This document shows positions 54,156 through 62,664 of a stretch of DNA of 64,000 bases, one piece after another. The notes beneath the pieces were generated by a model that worked only from the letters and a program-made list of their open reading frames with translations, did no database searches and had not been told where the DNA came from. The number at the start of each line of letters is the position of its first letter. Position 1 is the stretch's first letter. The stretch is taken from contig NZ_JWLC01000013.1 in the NCBI RefSeq assembly GCF_000813745.1, positions 224,946 to 288,945 on the forward strand, written 5' to 3'. Position numbers and translations under genes: made by a program. The DNA is from Leisingera sp. ANG-M1 (lineage in GTDB: Bacteria > Pseudomonadota > Alphaproteobacteria > Rhodobacterales > Rhodobacteraceae).

Positions 54156-56053
54156 GCAGCGGGCTCCGGTTTGATCAGCTCGGAAAGCTGGTGCGTGGTG
54201 AAAGGTTTGCGCAAAACCGGGCCGCATTTCAATGCCTTGCGAAACAGCGGGTCGCTGACCGGCAGCGAGGTCATCAGGATGCAGGGCAGGCCGGAGCCGT
54301 CGAGGCGCGCCGCCAAGTCGATGCCGGTGGCCTCGCCTTCCAGCTTGATGTCGGAGAGCACCAGGGCTATGTCCGGCAGATCGGCGGTGAGGGCAGAGGC
54401 CTCGTCGACACTGGCGGCTTCGATCACGGTATAGCCAAGGTCGATCAGCATGTCGCGGAAAGTGGCGCGCAGCTCCTCGCTGTCCTCGACCAGGAGCGCC
54501 ATGCCGCCTTTAGCGTCCGGGGCGAGACGGTAGGGCAGGCGCAGGGTGACCGCGGCGCCGGAAACACCATTGCGGATCCGCATGTCGCCTCCGGCCAGCT
54601 TGGCCATATCGTAAACCATCGGCAGGCCAAGGCCGGAGCCTTCGCTGCCCTTGGTGGTGAAAAAGGGGTTCAAGGCCTTTTCCAGTGCTTCGGGCGAGAA
54701 GCCGGGGCCGGTGTCGGACACCGTGATTTCAACCCAGGTCTGGCCAACCGCATGGGCGCTGACCGTGATCTGACCGGTGGTGCCGCAGGCGTCCCGGGCG
54801 TTCAGGATCAGGTTCAGCAACGCATCCTGCAGCTTTCCGCTGTCCAGGAGCAGCACTTCGTCTGGCATGTTATCCAGAATGCTGAGGCCGATGCCCTGCG
54901 GCAGTGAGGGCGACGCGAGGATCTTCAATTCTCCCAGCAGCGTGTGCATGTCGGTCGCCTGCGGGCGCAGGGTGCGCTGTCCGGTCATCTCGGCAATCCG
55001 GTTCAACAGCCGCCCGCCGCGCCGGGCGGCTGAAAGCGTGCCTTGGACCAGTTCGGCGGAGGCCGAGTCCAGCGAAGTCTTTTCCAGCTTGCCCTGCATG
55101 CCGAGGATGATGGTCAGCAGGTTGGAGAAATCATGCGCCAGGCCGGAGGTCATCTGCGCCGCCATCTCGCGGCGGCGGGCCTGTTGCAAGGCAACGCGGG
55201 CCTGGGTTTCTTCGGTCACATCCATCGACAGGATGTAGACGCCGCCGTGCTGGTCGGGGGTAAAGGCGACCCGGATACGGCGGCTGCCGTGGCTTTCAGT
55301 GAACTCGAACACCGGGCTGCCGCCCTTGTAGGCGGCCAGCAAATGCGGCTCGATGCGTTCGAATGCCGTTTCTCCCAAAGCATCGGCAATATGCATGCCG
55401 AGGATGTCCGAGGGGCGGCTGGGAAACACTGAACTGAGCCGACGGTTGGTGTAAGTGTAGTAGCCGTCGGCATCCACATGGGCGATATGGGCCGGCATCA
55501 TCTCAGTGGTGAGGCGGGTGCGGCCCTCGATCTCGGTCAGTTGCCGCTTTGCCTCTTCCAGCGCGGTGTTGGTGGCGGCAAGCTGGCGGTTTGCAGCGGA
55601 GAGCTCTTCGGTGTGAGCGATGAGCTTCTCAGACAGTTCTTCGGAGCGGGATCTCAGCAGCTGCTCCGCGCGTTTGGCGCGGGTGATGTCAGTATAAACG
55701 GTGACCCAGCCGCCCTGCGGCAGCGGCGAGCCTTCGATGGAGATCATCTGCCCGTTGGGGCGTTCGCGCTCCAGGTAATGAGGCACGAAGTCCAGCGCCT
55801 GGTCGACCCGGGTTTGCACGATGGCCTCGATATCCGTCTCGGGGGCGTATTCGCCGTTCTCGGCCAGGAAGCGGATGGTTTCGGAAAAAGAAGCGCCGGG
55901 CTGAACCAGATGGTCCGGCAGACTGAACATCTCCTGGAAGCGGCGGTTGCAGACGGCCAGCTGCAGATCGTTGTCATAGATCGACAGCGCCTGGGCGATT
56001 AGGTTCAGCCCGGCGGTGGTCATGGCGGCGCGTTGCTTGCTGGTTCTGTCCAT
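54152..56053 (-). CDS. Hybrid PAS histidine kinase with C-terminal receiver
   Basis: A 633-residue kinase with no obvious membrane helix, so probably cytoplasmic. Two PAS-like regions lie at about residues 15-125 and 180-285, separated by a coiled coil (125-180). The HisKA-type box SGLAHDFSNLL has His307, and the ATPase domain shows LLNLILNARDAC, VSDTGPGFS and GSGLGLPMVY. A receiver domain follows (about 515-630, Asp568, Lys616). The first PAS resembles the PAS_7 type of roseobacter kinases. The start follows GGGGAGA. The signal is unknown. Confidence 0.92.
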   Translation of the reverse strand: MDRTSKQRAAMTTAGLNLIAQALSIYDNDLQLAVCNRRFQEMFSLPDHLVQPGASFSETIRFLAENGEYAPETDIEAIVQTRVDQALDFVPHYLERERPNGQMISIEGSPLPQGGWVTVYTDITRAKRAEQLLRSRSEELSEKLIAHTEELSAANRQLAATNTALEEAKRQLTEIEGRTRLTTEMMPAHIAHVDADGYYTYTNRRLSSVFPSRPSDILGMHIADALGETAFERIEPHLLAAYKGGSPVFEFTESHGSRRIRVAFTPDQHGGVYILSMDVTEETQARVALQQARRREMAAQMTSGLAHDFSNLLTIILGMQGKLEKTSLDSASAELVQGTLSAARRGGRLLNRIAEMTGQRTLRPQATDMHTLLGELKILASPSLPQGIGLSILDNMPDEVLLLDSGKLQDALLNLILNARDACGTTGQITVSAHAVGQTWVEITVSDTGPGFSPEALEKALNPFFTTKGSEGSGLGLPMVYDMAKLAGGDMRIRNGVSGAAVTLRLPYRLAPDAKGGMALLVEDSEELRATFRDMLIDLGYTVIEAASVDEASALTADLPDIALVLSDIKLEGEATGIDLAARLDGSGLPCILMTSLPVSDPLFRKALKCGPVLRKPFTTHQLSELIKPEPAA

Positions 56054-56489
56054 GGTCTCCCCCACCCCATGGCTAGCACCGCGGCGGCAAACGGGCAAAT
56101 TGCCATTCCGCCGCGCGCGGCAAGCTGCCGCGGCGTCAGGTGTGTGATCACCTTCTGATTGCCGGCGCTGCGGGGCAATAGGAATGCGCCGGATTTGCAA
56201 TTGCCACAGCTTTCCTGAGCATCCGCGATTCGAATTCCCGCTTGTTTGTGCGCATCCCGCGCGAAAGCATAGGGAGTGAGCAGCCGGCCTAAAGGATTTC
56301 CCCGCAGGCGGCCTCCGTACGCAGGCGTAACAGCCCGTAAAACAAGGTGATCTGAGCTGTTACAATTCGTAAGATTTGGGAAAACATCAGGAAAAAGTTG
56401 ACGGGCTAGCATATGGGCGTCCCTAATCGGGGCCAGAGCCGCGCACAGCGGCCAGTCCGGCAGCAACGCCGGAAAGGGAGGAGAGAAAG
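56054..56489. promoter_or_regulatory. Divergent region upstream of kinase and acyl-CoA ligase
   Basis: This 436-bp gap holds no gene I can support. It contains a TTAC-N5-GTAA inverted repeat (56360-56372) with a related GTAACAGCCCGTAA at 56327-56340, and a TTGACG hexamer at 56398-56403 that could be the -35 element of the ligase promoter, though no good -10 stands out. The ligase Shine-Dalgarno GGAGGAGA is at 56477-56484. Confidence 0.4.
56360..56372. promoter_or_regulatory. Candidate operator TTACAATTCGTAA
   Basis: An imperfect palindrome, TTAC-AATTC-GTAA, in the ligase promoter region. A similar half-site arrangement occurs about 30 bases upstream. Lipid-catabolism regulators of several families use short A/T-rich inverted repeats, but I cannot assign one here. 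Confidence 0.3.
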
Positions 56490-58463
56490 TTGGCTCAGAT
56501 GCAGATGGGCGCCGAAGGGAAGCAATCCCTGCCGGCGCTGCTTCAACGCAATGCGGCGCAATTCGCAGACGCGCCGGCCTACCGAGAAAAGGAATTCGGC
56601 ATCTGGCAGTGCTGGTCCTGGTCCGAGACGGCAAAGGAAATCGAGGCGCTGGCGCTGGGCCTCATCAACCTTGGCGTGAATGAGGGTGATTTTGTCGCCA
56701 TCATCGGCCGCAACCGCCCCTACCTCTACTGGTCGATGGTTGCTGCCCAGGCGGTGGGCGCTATTCCGGTGCCTTTGTATCAGGACGCGGTGGCCGAGGA
56801 GATGGCCTATGTGCTGGGCCATTGCGGCGCGCGCTTTGTCATTGCGGGCGATCAGGAACAGGCCGACAAGGTCATCGAGATCCAGGATCAGCTGCATCAG
56901 TTCGAGCATATGATCTATCTCGACCCGCGCGGTATGCGGAAATACGACCACACCCAGCTGCATCAATTCTCCCATGTGCAAGACCAGGGCAGGGCGGCCT
57001 ATGATGAGCTGATTGGTGAGCTGAACACACGCCAGGGCAAACTGACCTACGACAGCACCTGCGTGATGCTCTACACTTCTGGCACCACCGGCAAGCCCAA
57101 GGGCGTGGTGCTGTCGAACCGCAACGTGATCGAAAGCGCCAAGAACTCGGCCGAGTTCGACCATCTGACCAAAGGCGAGAACATCCTGTCGTACTTGCCG
57201 ATGGCCTGGGTCGGGGATTTCATCTTCTCGATCGGCCAGGCCTATTGGTGCGGCTTCTGTGTCAACTGCCCCGAAAGCGCGGGCACCATGATGACGGATC
57301 TGCGCGAGATCGGCCCGACTTATTTCTTTGCACCGCCCCGGGTGTTCGAGGGTCAGCTGACCAATGTGATGATCCGGATGGAGGACGCGGGCGCCCTGAA
57401 GCGGAAGATGTTCCACCACTTCCTGGCCCACGCCAAGAAGGTCGGCGGCGATATCCTGGACGGCAGGCCGGTTGGCCTTATGGACCGGCTGAAATACGCG
57501 CTGGGCAATGTGCTGGTCTACGGTCCGCTGAAAGACACGCTGGGCTATGGCCGCATCCGCGTCGGTTATACCGCGGGCGAGGCGATCGGGCCGGAGATCT
57601 TTGATTTCTACCGCTCTTTGGGCATCAACCTGAAACAGCTCTATGGCCAGACCGAGGCCACCGTGTTCATCACCGTGCAGCCGGATGGCGAGGTGCGTGC
57701 CGACACCGTTGGCGTGCCGGCCCCCGAGGTTGAGATCAAAATCGACGACAACGGTGAGATCCACTACCGCTCGCCCGGCACTTTCGTGGAGTATTTCAAC
57801 AACCCGGACTCCACCGCCTCAACCAAGGATGCGGAGGGCTGGGTGGCCACCGGCGACGCCGGTTTCTTCGAGGAAAGCTCGGGCCACTTGCGGATCATCG
57901 ACCGCGCCAAGGACGTGGGCAAGATGGCCAGTGGCGCGATGTTTGCGCCCAAGTATGTTGAAAATAAACTGAAATTCTATCCGGACATCCTGGAGGCAGT
58001 GCTGTTCGGCAATGGCCGCGACCGCTGCGTCGCCTTTATCAACATCGACCTCACGGCGGTGGGCAACTGGGCCGAGCGCAACAACATTGCCTATGCTTCC
58101 TACCAGGAGCTGGCCGGGCATCCGCAAGTGCTGCAATCGATCCGCGAGCATGTGACCGCGGTGAACCAGTCCGTGGCGGAAGATGAAATGCTGTCAGGCT
58201 GCCAGGTGCATCGCTTTGTGGTGCTGCATAAGGAACTGGATGCCGATGACGGGGAAATGACCCGCACCCGCAAGGTGCGCCGCCGCATCGTCGAGGAGAA
58301 ATTCGCCGATATCATCACCGCGCTCTATGACGGTTCCGAGCAGATTTCGACAACCACGGAAGTGACTTACGAGGATGGCCGCAAGGGCTCCATCAGCGCG
58401 ACGCTGAGCATTGTCGATGCGGATGTAAGGCCGGCAGCCATTCACAAGGTGGCCGCGGAATGA
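56490..58463 (+). CDS. AMP-dependent acyl-CoA synthetase (long-chain type)
   Basis: A 657-residue adenylate-forming ligase that activates a carboxylic acid to its CoA thioester. Motifs are YTSGTTGKPKGVVLSNRN (P-loop), LYGQTEATVF and GWVATGDAGFF, with the C-terminal lysine region RTRKVRRRIVEEKFADII. Its size fits long-chain fatty acyl-CoA synthetases. Translation probably begins at TTG 56490, since GGAGGAGA lies 8 bases upstream; the ATG at 56499 is too far from it. It leads a cluster with LivG/H/M/K-type transporter genes, implying uptake and activation of a hydrophobic or aromatic acid. Confidence 0.9.
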   Translation: MAQMQMGAEGKQSLPALLQRNAAQFADAPAYREKEFGIWQCWSWSETAKEIEALALGLINLGVNEGDFVAIIGRNRPYLYWSMVAAQAVGAIPVPLYQDAVAEEMAYVLGHCGARFVIAGDQEQADKVIEIQDQLHQFEHMIYLDPRGMRKYDHTQLHQFSHVQDQGRAAYDELIGELNTRQGKLTYDSTCVMLYTSGTTGKPKGVVLSNRNVIESAKNSAEFDHLTKGENILSYLPMAWVGDFIFSIGQAYWCGFCVNCPESAGTMMTDLREIGPTYFFAPPRVFEGQLTNVMIRMEDAGALKRKMFHHFLAHAKKVGGDILDGRPVGLMDRLKYALGNVLVYGPLKDTLGYGRIRVGYTAGEAIGPEIFDFYRSLGINLKQLYGQTEATVFITVQPDGEVRADTVGVPAPEVEIKIDDNGEIHYRSPGTFVEYFNNPDSTASTKDAEGWVATGDAGFFEESSGHLRIIDRAKDVGKMASGAMFAPKYVENKLKFYPDILEAVLFGNGRDRCVAFINIDLTAVGNWAERNNIAYASYQELAGHPQVLQSIREHVTAVNQSVAEDEMLSGCQVHRFVVLHKELDADDGEMTRTRKVRRRIVEEKFADIITALYDGSEQISTTTEVTYEDGRKGSISATLSIVDADVRPAAIHKVAAE

Positions 58464-58516
58464 TGCACGTGTCTCCGGAACATTTCCCGCCCCGTGCCGG
58501 GCAGGCTGGGAGGGTT

Positions 58517-58702
58517 TCAGACCAGGTCGGGGTTGAGCCCGGGGTGGAAGGCCGTTTGCACCACCTGCTGGATCTTGAAGGGGGAGCTGAACCCATGTGT
58601 CTGCTCGATAATCGAGGCCAGGCTTTCGGACTGGCTGAGGCCCATTTCCCTGCATTCGATGGCCATCTTCAGAAGGCAGGAATGCTCGAGTTCGCCAAAC
58701 AT
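58517..58702 (-). CDS. Small hypothetical protein, opposite to the transporter genes
   Basis: A 61-residue reading frame in the gap between the ligase and the ATPase gene, on the other strand. Its ATG is preceded by AAGGAG with an 8-base spacer, an excellent ribosome binding site. The product (MFGELEHSCLLKMAIECREM at the start, with a Ser/Gln-rich middle) is helical and has two cysteines. The upstream side overlaps the leader of the ATPase gene. I do not recognise the family. The strong binding site and the lack of an overlapping gene make it more than a chance frame. Confidence 0.55.
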   Translation of the reverse strand: MFGELEHSCLLKMAIECREMGLSQSESLASIIEQTHGFSSPFKIQQVVQTAFHPGLNPDLV

Positions 58703-58790
58703 TGTTTCGATCTCCTTGCTGCTCGTTTTCCACAAGTATCGCATGGAAACCTTAAAATTTCTATGTGGCAGAATAATGGAGGCCGTTGTT

Positions 58791-59609
58791 ATGCTTGACA
58801 ATTCCTTAAGCTACGTGACCGACGACGGCCGCACCATCGGCGGTGTGGTGATGGAGATGAAGAACATCACCCTGCGCTTTGGCGGTGTGGTGGCGATCCA
58901 GGATATCTCCTTTGACATCCGCGAGGGCGAGATCCGCGCGATCATCGGCCCGAACGGCGCCGGCAAGTCCTCGATGCTGAATGTGATCTCTGGCTTCTAC
59001 GTGCCGCAGGAAGGCGAGGTGCTGTTTCACGGCAAACCCCGCCCGCCGATGCGCCCCTATGAGGTTGCTCGTCAGGGCATCGCCCGAACCTTCCAGAACA
59101 TTGCGTTGTTCGAAGGCATGAGCGTTTTGGACAACGTCATGACCGGCCGTCTCAACTATATGAAAACAGGCCTGTTTTCGCAGGCGCTGTGGAAGGGTAA
59201 GGCGGAGAAGGAAGAGACTGAGAACCGCGAAGTGGTGGAGAAGATCATCGACTTCCTGGAGATCCAGCATATCCGCAAAACCCCAGTGTCACGGCTGCCT
59301 TATGGCCTGAAAAAGAGGGTCGAACTGGCGCGTGCGCTGGCGGCGGAGCCGAAGCTCTTGCTGCTGGACGAACCGATGGCTGGCATGAACGTCGAGGAGA
59401 AGGAGGACATGTCCCGCTTCATCCTGGATGTGAACGATGAGTTCGGCACCACCATCGCTCTGATCGAGCATGACATGGGCGTGGTGATGGACCTCTCCGA
59501 CCGGGTTGTGGTGATGGACTACGGCAAAAAGATTGGCGACGGCACCCCGGATGAGGTGCGCAACAACCAGGATGTTATCGACGCTTATCTGGGGGTGAGC
59601 CATGACTGA
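58791..59609 (+). CDS. ABC transporter ATPase, LivG type
   Basis: A 272-residue ATPase of the branched-chain/hydrophobic amino acid transporter family. Walker A is GPNGAGKS (about residues 53-60), the signature is the unusual LPYGLKKRVELARAL and Walker B is LLLLDEPMAG; the RTFQNIALFEGMSVLDNV Q-loop region is typical of LivG. The start at 58791 is 8 bases after GGAGG (58778-58782). The N-terminal 20 residues before MEMKNITLRF are an extension relative to E. coli LivG. Confidence 0.93.
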   Translation: MLDNSLSYVTDDGRTIGGVVMEMKNITLRFGGVVAIQDISFDIREGEIRAIIGPNGAGKSSMLNVISGFYVPQEGEVLFHGKPRPPMRPYEVARQGIARTFQNIALFEGMSVLDNVMTGRLNYMKTGLFSQALWKGKAEKEETENREVVEKIIDFLEIQHIRKTPVSRLPYGLKKRVELARALAAEPKLLLLDEPMAGMNVEEKEDMSRFILDVNDEFGTTIALIEHDMGVVMDLSDRVVVMDYGKKIGDGTPDEVRNNQDVIDAYLGVSHD

Positions 59610-59712
59610 GTTGCAATGCAGCAACACCCAGCTCTGGCCGGGTGACACCCGTACTCCCCCTGTGCACACCCTGTGCACCGCCGCAGCGCAGAATTCCGAG
59701 GAGAGCCTCTAA
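59602..59712 (+). CDS. Possible 36-residue peptide bridging the ATPase and permease genes
   Basis: An ATG inside the last codons of the ATPase gene opens a 36-codon frame whose TAA stop shares its last base with the ATG of the permease gene (TAATG). The product would be polar with two cysteines and a Pro/Thr-rich middle. Overlaps at both ends suggest translational coupling of the two transporter genes through this frame, although a chance frame of this length is possible. Confidence 0.35.
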   Translation: MTELQCSNTQLWPGDTRTPPVHTLCTAAAQNSEESL

Positions 59713-60698
59713 TGCCCGAACAACTCGTCTTTGCGATGGAAGTGACGCTGAACGGTCTGATGGCGGGCGTGCTTTATGCGCTGGTCGCGCTGGGGTTTGT
59801 CCTCATCTACAAAGCTTCCGGCATCTTTAACTATGCCCAGGGCGTGATGGCGCTGTTTGCGGCGATGACGCTGGTAGGGATCATGCAGGGGCAGGTGCCC
59901 TTTGCACATCTGATCAATGCGGTCTTTGGCGGCCATATCACCCATTTCGGCTGGAACGTGCCCGGCGTGATTGCGATTGCGCTGACGGTGGCCGTTATGG
60001 TGCTGCTGGCCTGGCTGGTGCAGGTGCTGGTGATGAAGCATCTGGTGGGGCAGGAGCCGATCATCCTGTTCATGGCCACCATTGGCCTGGCCTATTTCCT
60101 GGAGGGCGTTGCCGACCTGATGTGGGGCTCTGAGATCAAGACGCTGGATGTCGGCCTGCCGCAGGGCATCAATCTGTGGATCGACGAGAGCACCTACAAC
60201 ATCTTCGGTTACGGCTTCTTTATCGACAATCTTGATATCGTGGCGACGGTGATTGCGGCGCTGCTGGTGGCCGGGCTGGTCTGCTTTGCCCAGTACACCA
60301 AACAGGGCCGGGCGATGCGCGCGGTGGCAGATGACCACCAGGCGGCGCTGTCGGTCGGTATCTCTCTGAATTTCATCTGGGTGCTGGTGTGGTCGGTTGC
60401 AGGCTTTGTGGCACTGGTTGCGGGCATTGTCTGGGGCACCAAGTCCGGCGTGCAGTTCTCGCTGTCGCTGATCGCGCTGAAGGCGCTGCCGGTTCTGATG
60501 CTGGGCGGCTTCACCTCGATCCCCGGCGCCATTGTTGGCGGCCTGATCATCGGTGTGGGTGAGAAACTGTTCGAATTTGCCATCGGCCCGATGGTCGGCG
60601 GCGCCACCGAGAACTGGTTTGCCTATGTTCTGGCACTGATCTTCCTGGTGTTCCGCCCGCAAGGCCTGTTCGGGGAGAAGATCATTGAACGGGTCTGA
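59712..60698 (+). CDS. ABC transporter permease, LivH type
   Basis: A 328-residue membrane permease with about eight hydrophobic helices. The start MPEQLVFAMEVTLNGLMAGVLYALVALGFVLIYKASGIFNYAQG is the LivH family hallmark, and the C-terminal EAA-like loop and GGFTSIPGAIVGGLIIGVGEKL agree. The ATG at 59712 follows GAGGAGA. It pairs with the LivM-type permease 797 bases downstream. Confidence 0.94.
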   Translation: MPEQLVFAMEVTLNGLMAGVLYALVALGFVLIYKASGIFNYAQGVMALFAAMTLVGIMQGQVPFAHLINAVFGGHITHFGWNVPGVIAIALTVAVMVLLAWLVQVLVMKHLVGQEPIILFMATIGLAYFLEGVADLMWGSEIKTLDVGLPQGINLWIDESTYNIFGYGFFIDNLDIVATVIAALLVAGLVCFAQYTKQGRAMRAVADDHQAALSVGISLNFIWVLVWSVAGFVALVAGIVWGTKSGVQFSLSLIALKALPVLMLGGFTSIPGAIVGGLIIGVGEKLFEFAIGPMVGGATENWFAYVLALIFLVFRPQGLFGEKIIERV

Positions 60699-60725
60699 GG
60701 CGCATATGCACTGCGGCCTGCCTGG

Positions 60726-61058
60726 TCAGCCTTCAAGCTTGCGGAAGGCGGCGACCACGATGCCGGCAAAGATGCAGGTGACCAGAGTGAATGCGATGGT
60801 GAGGTCTCCAATCAACTGCCCGGCAATGAAGGTCAGCAGCCCTGCGCCGCATAAGCCGATCAGCATCAGCCCCCAGGGGCCAGGCGCTGCTCCGGTTGCC
60901 CTGCGCTTTGGCTTCTCGAACTCGAACGGCGGCAGCACGGTTGCATCCTCGACCGACTCCAGCAGCCGGCCTTTGGCCTCTGCATATTCGGACGCTGAGA
61001 TTTCACCTTTCTCCCGGGCAGCCTCCAGCCGCCGGACTTCCTCCAGAATTGCGGTCAT
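60726..61058 (-). CDS. Small SHOCT-like membrane protein
   Basis: A 110-residue protein on the opposite strand between two transporter permease genes. The N-terminus (TAILEEVRRLEAAREKGEISASEYAEAKGRLLES) resembles a SHOCT domain, usually found near C-termini; two hydrophobic helices follow (about residues 60-105, PWGLMLIGLCGAGLLTFIAG and the next). A GTG at 61067 is an alternative start. The function is unknown. Its position interrupts the transporter gene order. Confidence 0.7.
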   Translation of the reverse strand: MTAILEEVRRLEAAREKGEISASEYAEAKGRLLESVEDATVLPPFEFEKPKRRATGAAPGPWGLMLIGLCGAGLLTFIAGQLIGDLTIAFTLVTCIFAGIVVAAFRKLEG

Positions 61059-61160
61059 TGCTTCCACTCACTTTACCCAGGAACAGGGTGGCAAAAAGAA
61101 GTGGGCAAAATGTGTCCAAACCCGGAATTCTGCCAAAATGGTTAACGGCGGAGGCCTGGC

Positions 61161-61424
61161 ATGAACAAGGCTATCGCCATTATCAATGTGATTGCCTGGG
61201 CGGGGTTCTGGGCCTTTGGTTTCCTGGCGCTGACCGCGGAGGGATACACGGAGGCACAGCTGGTGACCGCAGCCCTGCTGGCCGCGTCAGGCCTGATCAC
61301 CGGCATTATCGCTTACCTGCGTTTGGTGCGCGGCAGCGAGCGCAGCGGTTACGCCAGGCCCTCGGCCCGGATGACCCGCGCGCAGCGCGACGCAGCGCAG
61401 GCGCAATGGGGGCGGGCCGAATGA
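61161..61424 (+). CDS. Small membrane protein in the transporter cluster
   Basis: An 87-residue protein with two hydrophobic helices (about residues 5-25 and 33-53) and a basic, Arg-rich tail. A GGAGG lies a few bases before the ATG. It does not match a family I recognise. It is on the same strand as the permeases and its stop overlaps the next frame (ATGA at 61421), so it is likely co-translated with the LivM-type gene. Confidence 0.65.
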   Translation: MNKAIAIINVIAWAGFWAFGFLALTAEGYTEAQLVTAALLAASGLITGIIAYLRLVRGSERSGYARPSARMTRAQRDAAQAQWGRAE

Positions 61425-61492
61425 CCGCCGCCGCAACCGACAAAGCAAACGCCCGCACCGGGGCCCGTTTGAACAAGAAAGGGAGCATCTGA
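61421..61492 (+). CDS. Possible 23-residue leader peptide before the LivM-type gene
   Basis: An ATGA overlap with the small membrane protein opens a 23-codon frame that ends 3 bases before the LivM ATG. The product would be Ala/Lys-rich and basic. The frame contains the Shine-Dalgarno (AAAGGGAG) of the next gene. It may couple translation through the gap, or be incidental. Confidence 0.3.
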   Translation: MTAAATDKANARTGARLNKKGSI

Positions 61493-61495
61493 GAC

Positions 61496-62572
61496 ATGTT
61501 CTACCGTGAAGCCGGGGATTTCAAAGTCTCCTATGCCGATGACAGCCAGACTTTCCCGATCAAGTTCGACCGCTACCGCTATTACGTTGTGCTGGCAGTG
61601 GCCTTTGGCCTGATCCCGTTCCTGATCAACGATTACTGGGCCAACGCGATTCTGCTGCCGTTCCTGATCTATTCGATTGCTGCGATCGGGCTGAATATCC
61701 TGGTGGGCTATTGCGGGCAGGTGTCGCTGGGCACCGGCGGGTTCATGGCGGTGGGGGCCTACGCCTGCTACAAATTGATGACCGCCTTCCCGGAGGTCAG
61801 CATGTTCATTCATGTGATCCTTGCAGGCGGCATCACGGCGCTGGTCTGCGTGCTGTTCGGTCTGCCGTCCCTGCGCATCAAGGGGTTTTATCTGGCGGTT
61901 GCGACGCTGGCGGCGCAGTTCTTCCTGGTGTGGCTGTTCAACCGGGTGCCGTGGTTTTACAACTACTCGGCCTCGGGACAGATCAACGCGCCGGAGCGCG
62001 ACACGTTCGGCATCATTGTGACCGGCCCCAATGCTTCGGCCTGGGCAACCTACCTGTTCTGCCTGATCTTCCTGACTGTCTGCGCGCTGATCGCCCGCAA
62101 CCTGACTCGCGGCACCGTTGGGCGCAGCTGGATGGCGATCCGCGACATGGACATCGCCGCAGAGATCATCGGGGTGAACCCGCTGAAGGCGAAGCTTACC
62201 GCCTTTGCGGTCTCGGGCTTCTTCATCGGTGTGTCGGGCGCGCTGTTCTTTGCGGTCTACCTGGGCGCGGTTGAAGTCGGCGAGGCCTTTGGCATCACCA
62301 AGTCATTCCTGGTGCTGTTCATGGTGATCATCGGCGGGCTGGGTTCGATCTTCGGCTCCTTCGCGGGCGCGGCTTTCCTGGTGCTGCTGCCGGTGATCCT
62401 GAAGGTCGTGGGCGTCGACCTGTTAAACTGGCCGACAGATATCGTGGCGCATTTCCAGCTGGTGATCGTCGGCGCGCTGATTGTCTTCTTCCTGATCGTG
62501 GAGCCGCACGGGCTGGCGCAGCTGTGGCGCGTCGCCAAGGAGAAGCTGAGACTGTGGCCCTTCCCGCACTGA
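61496..62572 (+). CDS. ABC transporter permease, LivM type
   Basis: A 358-residue integral membrane permease with about ten hydrophobic helices. IAAIGLNILVGYCGQVSLGTGGFMAVGAYACY is the family motif, and AIRDMDIAAEIIGVNPLKAKLTAFAVSGFFIGVSGALFF is the cytoplasmic coupling region. The N-terminal 40 residues are hydrophilic. The Shine-Dalgarno lies inside the preceding micro-frame. It should form the channel with the LivH-type permease. Confidence 0.94.
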   Translation: MFYREAGDFKVSYADDSQTFPIKFDRYRYYVVLAVAFGLIPFLINDYWANAILLPFLIYSIAAIGLNILVGYCGQVSLGTGGFMAVGAYACYKLMTAFPEVSMFIHVILAGGITALVCVLFGLPSLRIKGFYLAVATLAAQFFLVWLFNRVPWFYNYSASGQINAPERDTFGIIVTGPNASAWATYLFCLIFLTVCALIARNLTRGTVGRSWMAIRDMDIAAEIIGVNPLKAKLTAFAVSGFFIGVSGALFFAVYLGAVEVGEAFGITKSFLVLFMVIIGGLGSIFGSFAGAAFLVLLPVILKVVGVDLLNWPTDIVAHFQLVIVGALIVFFLIVEPHGLAQLWRVAKEKLRLWPFPH

Positions 62573-62664
62573 TGCGGGAAGGCGCGGAAACCTGCGGGGA
62601 GAATAGCAAGACCATCCCCCGTATTTCGAGAACATCGGACAAAACCAAGGGAGGATATAAGCCG

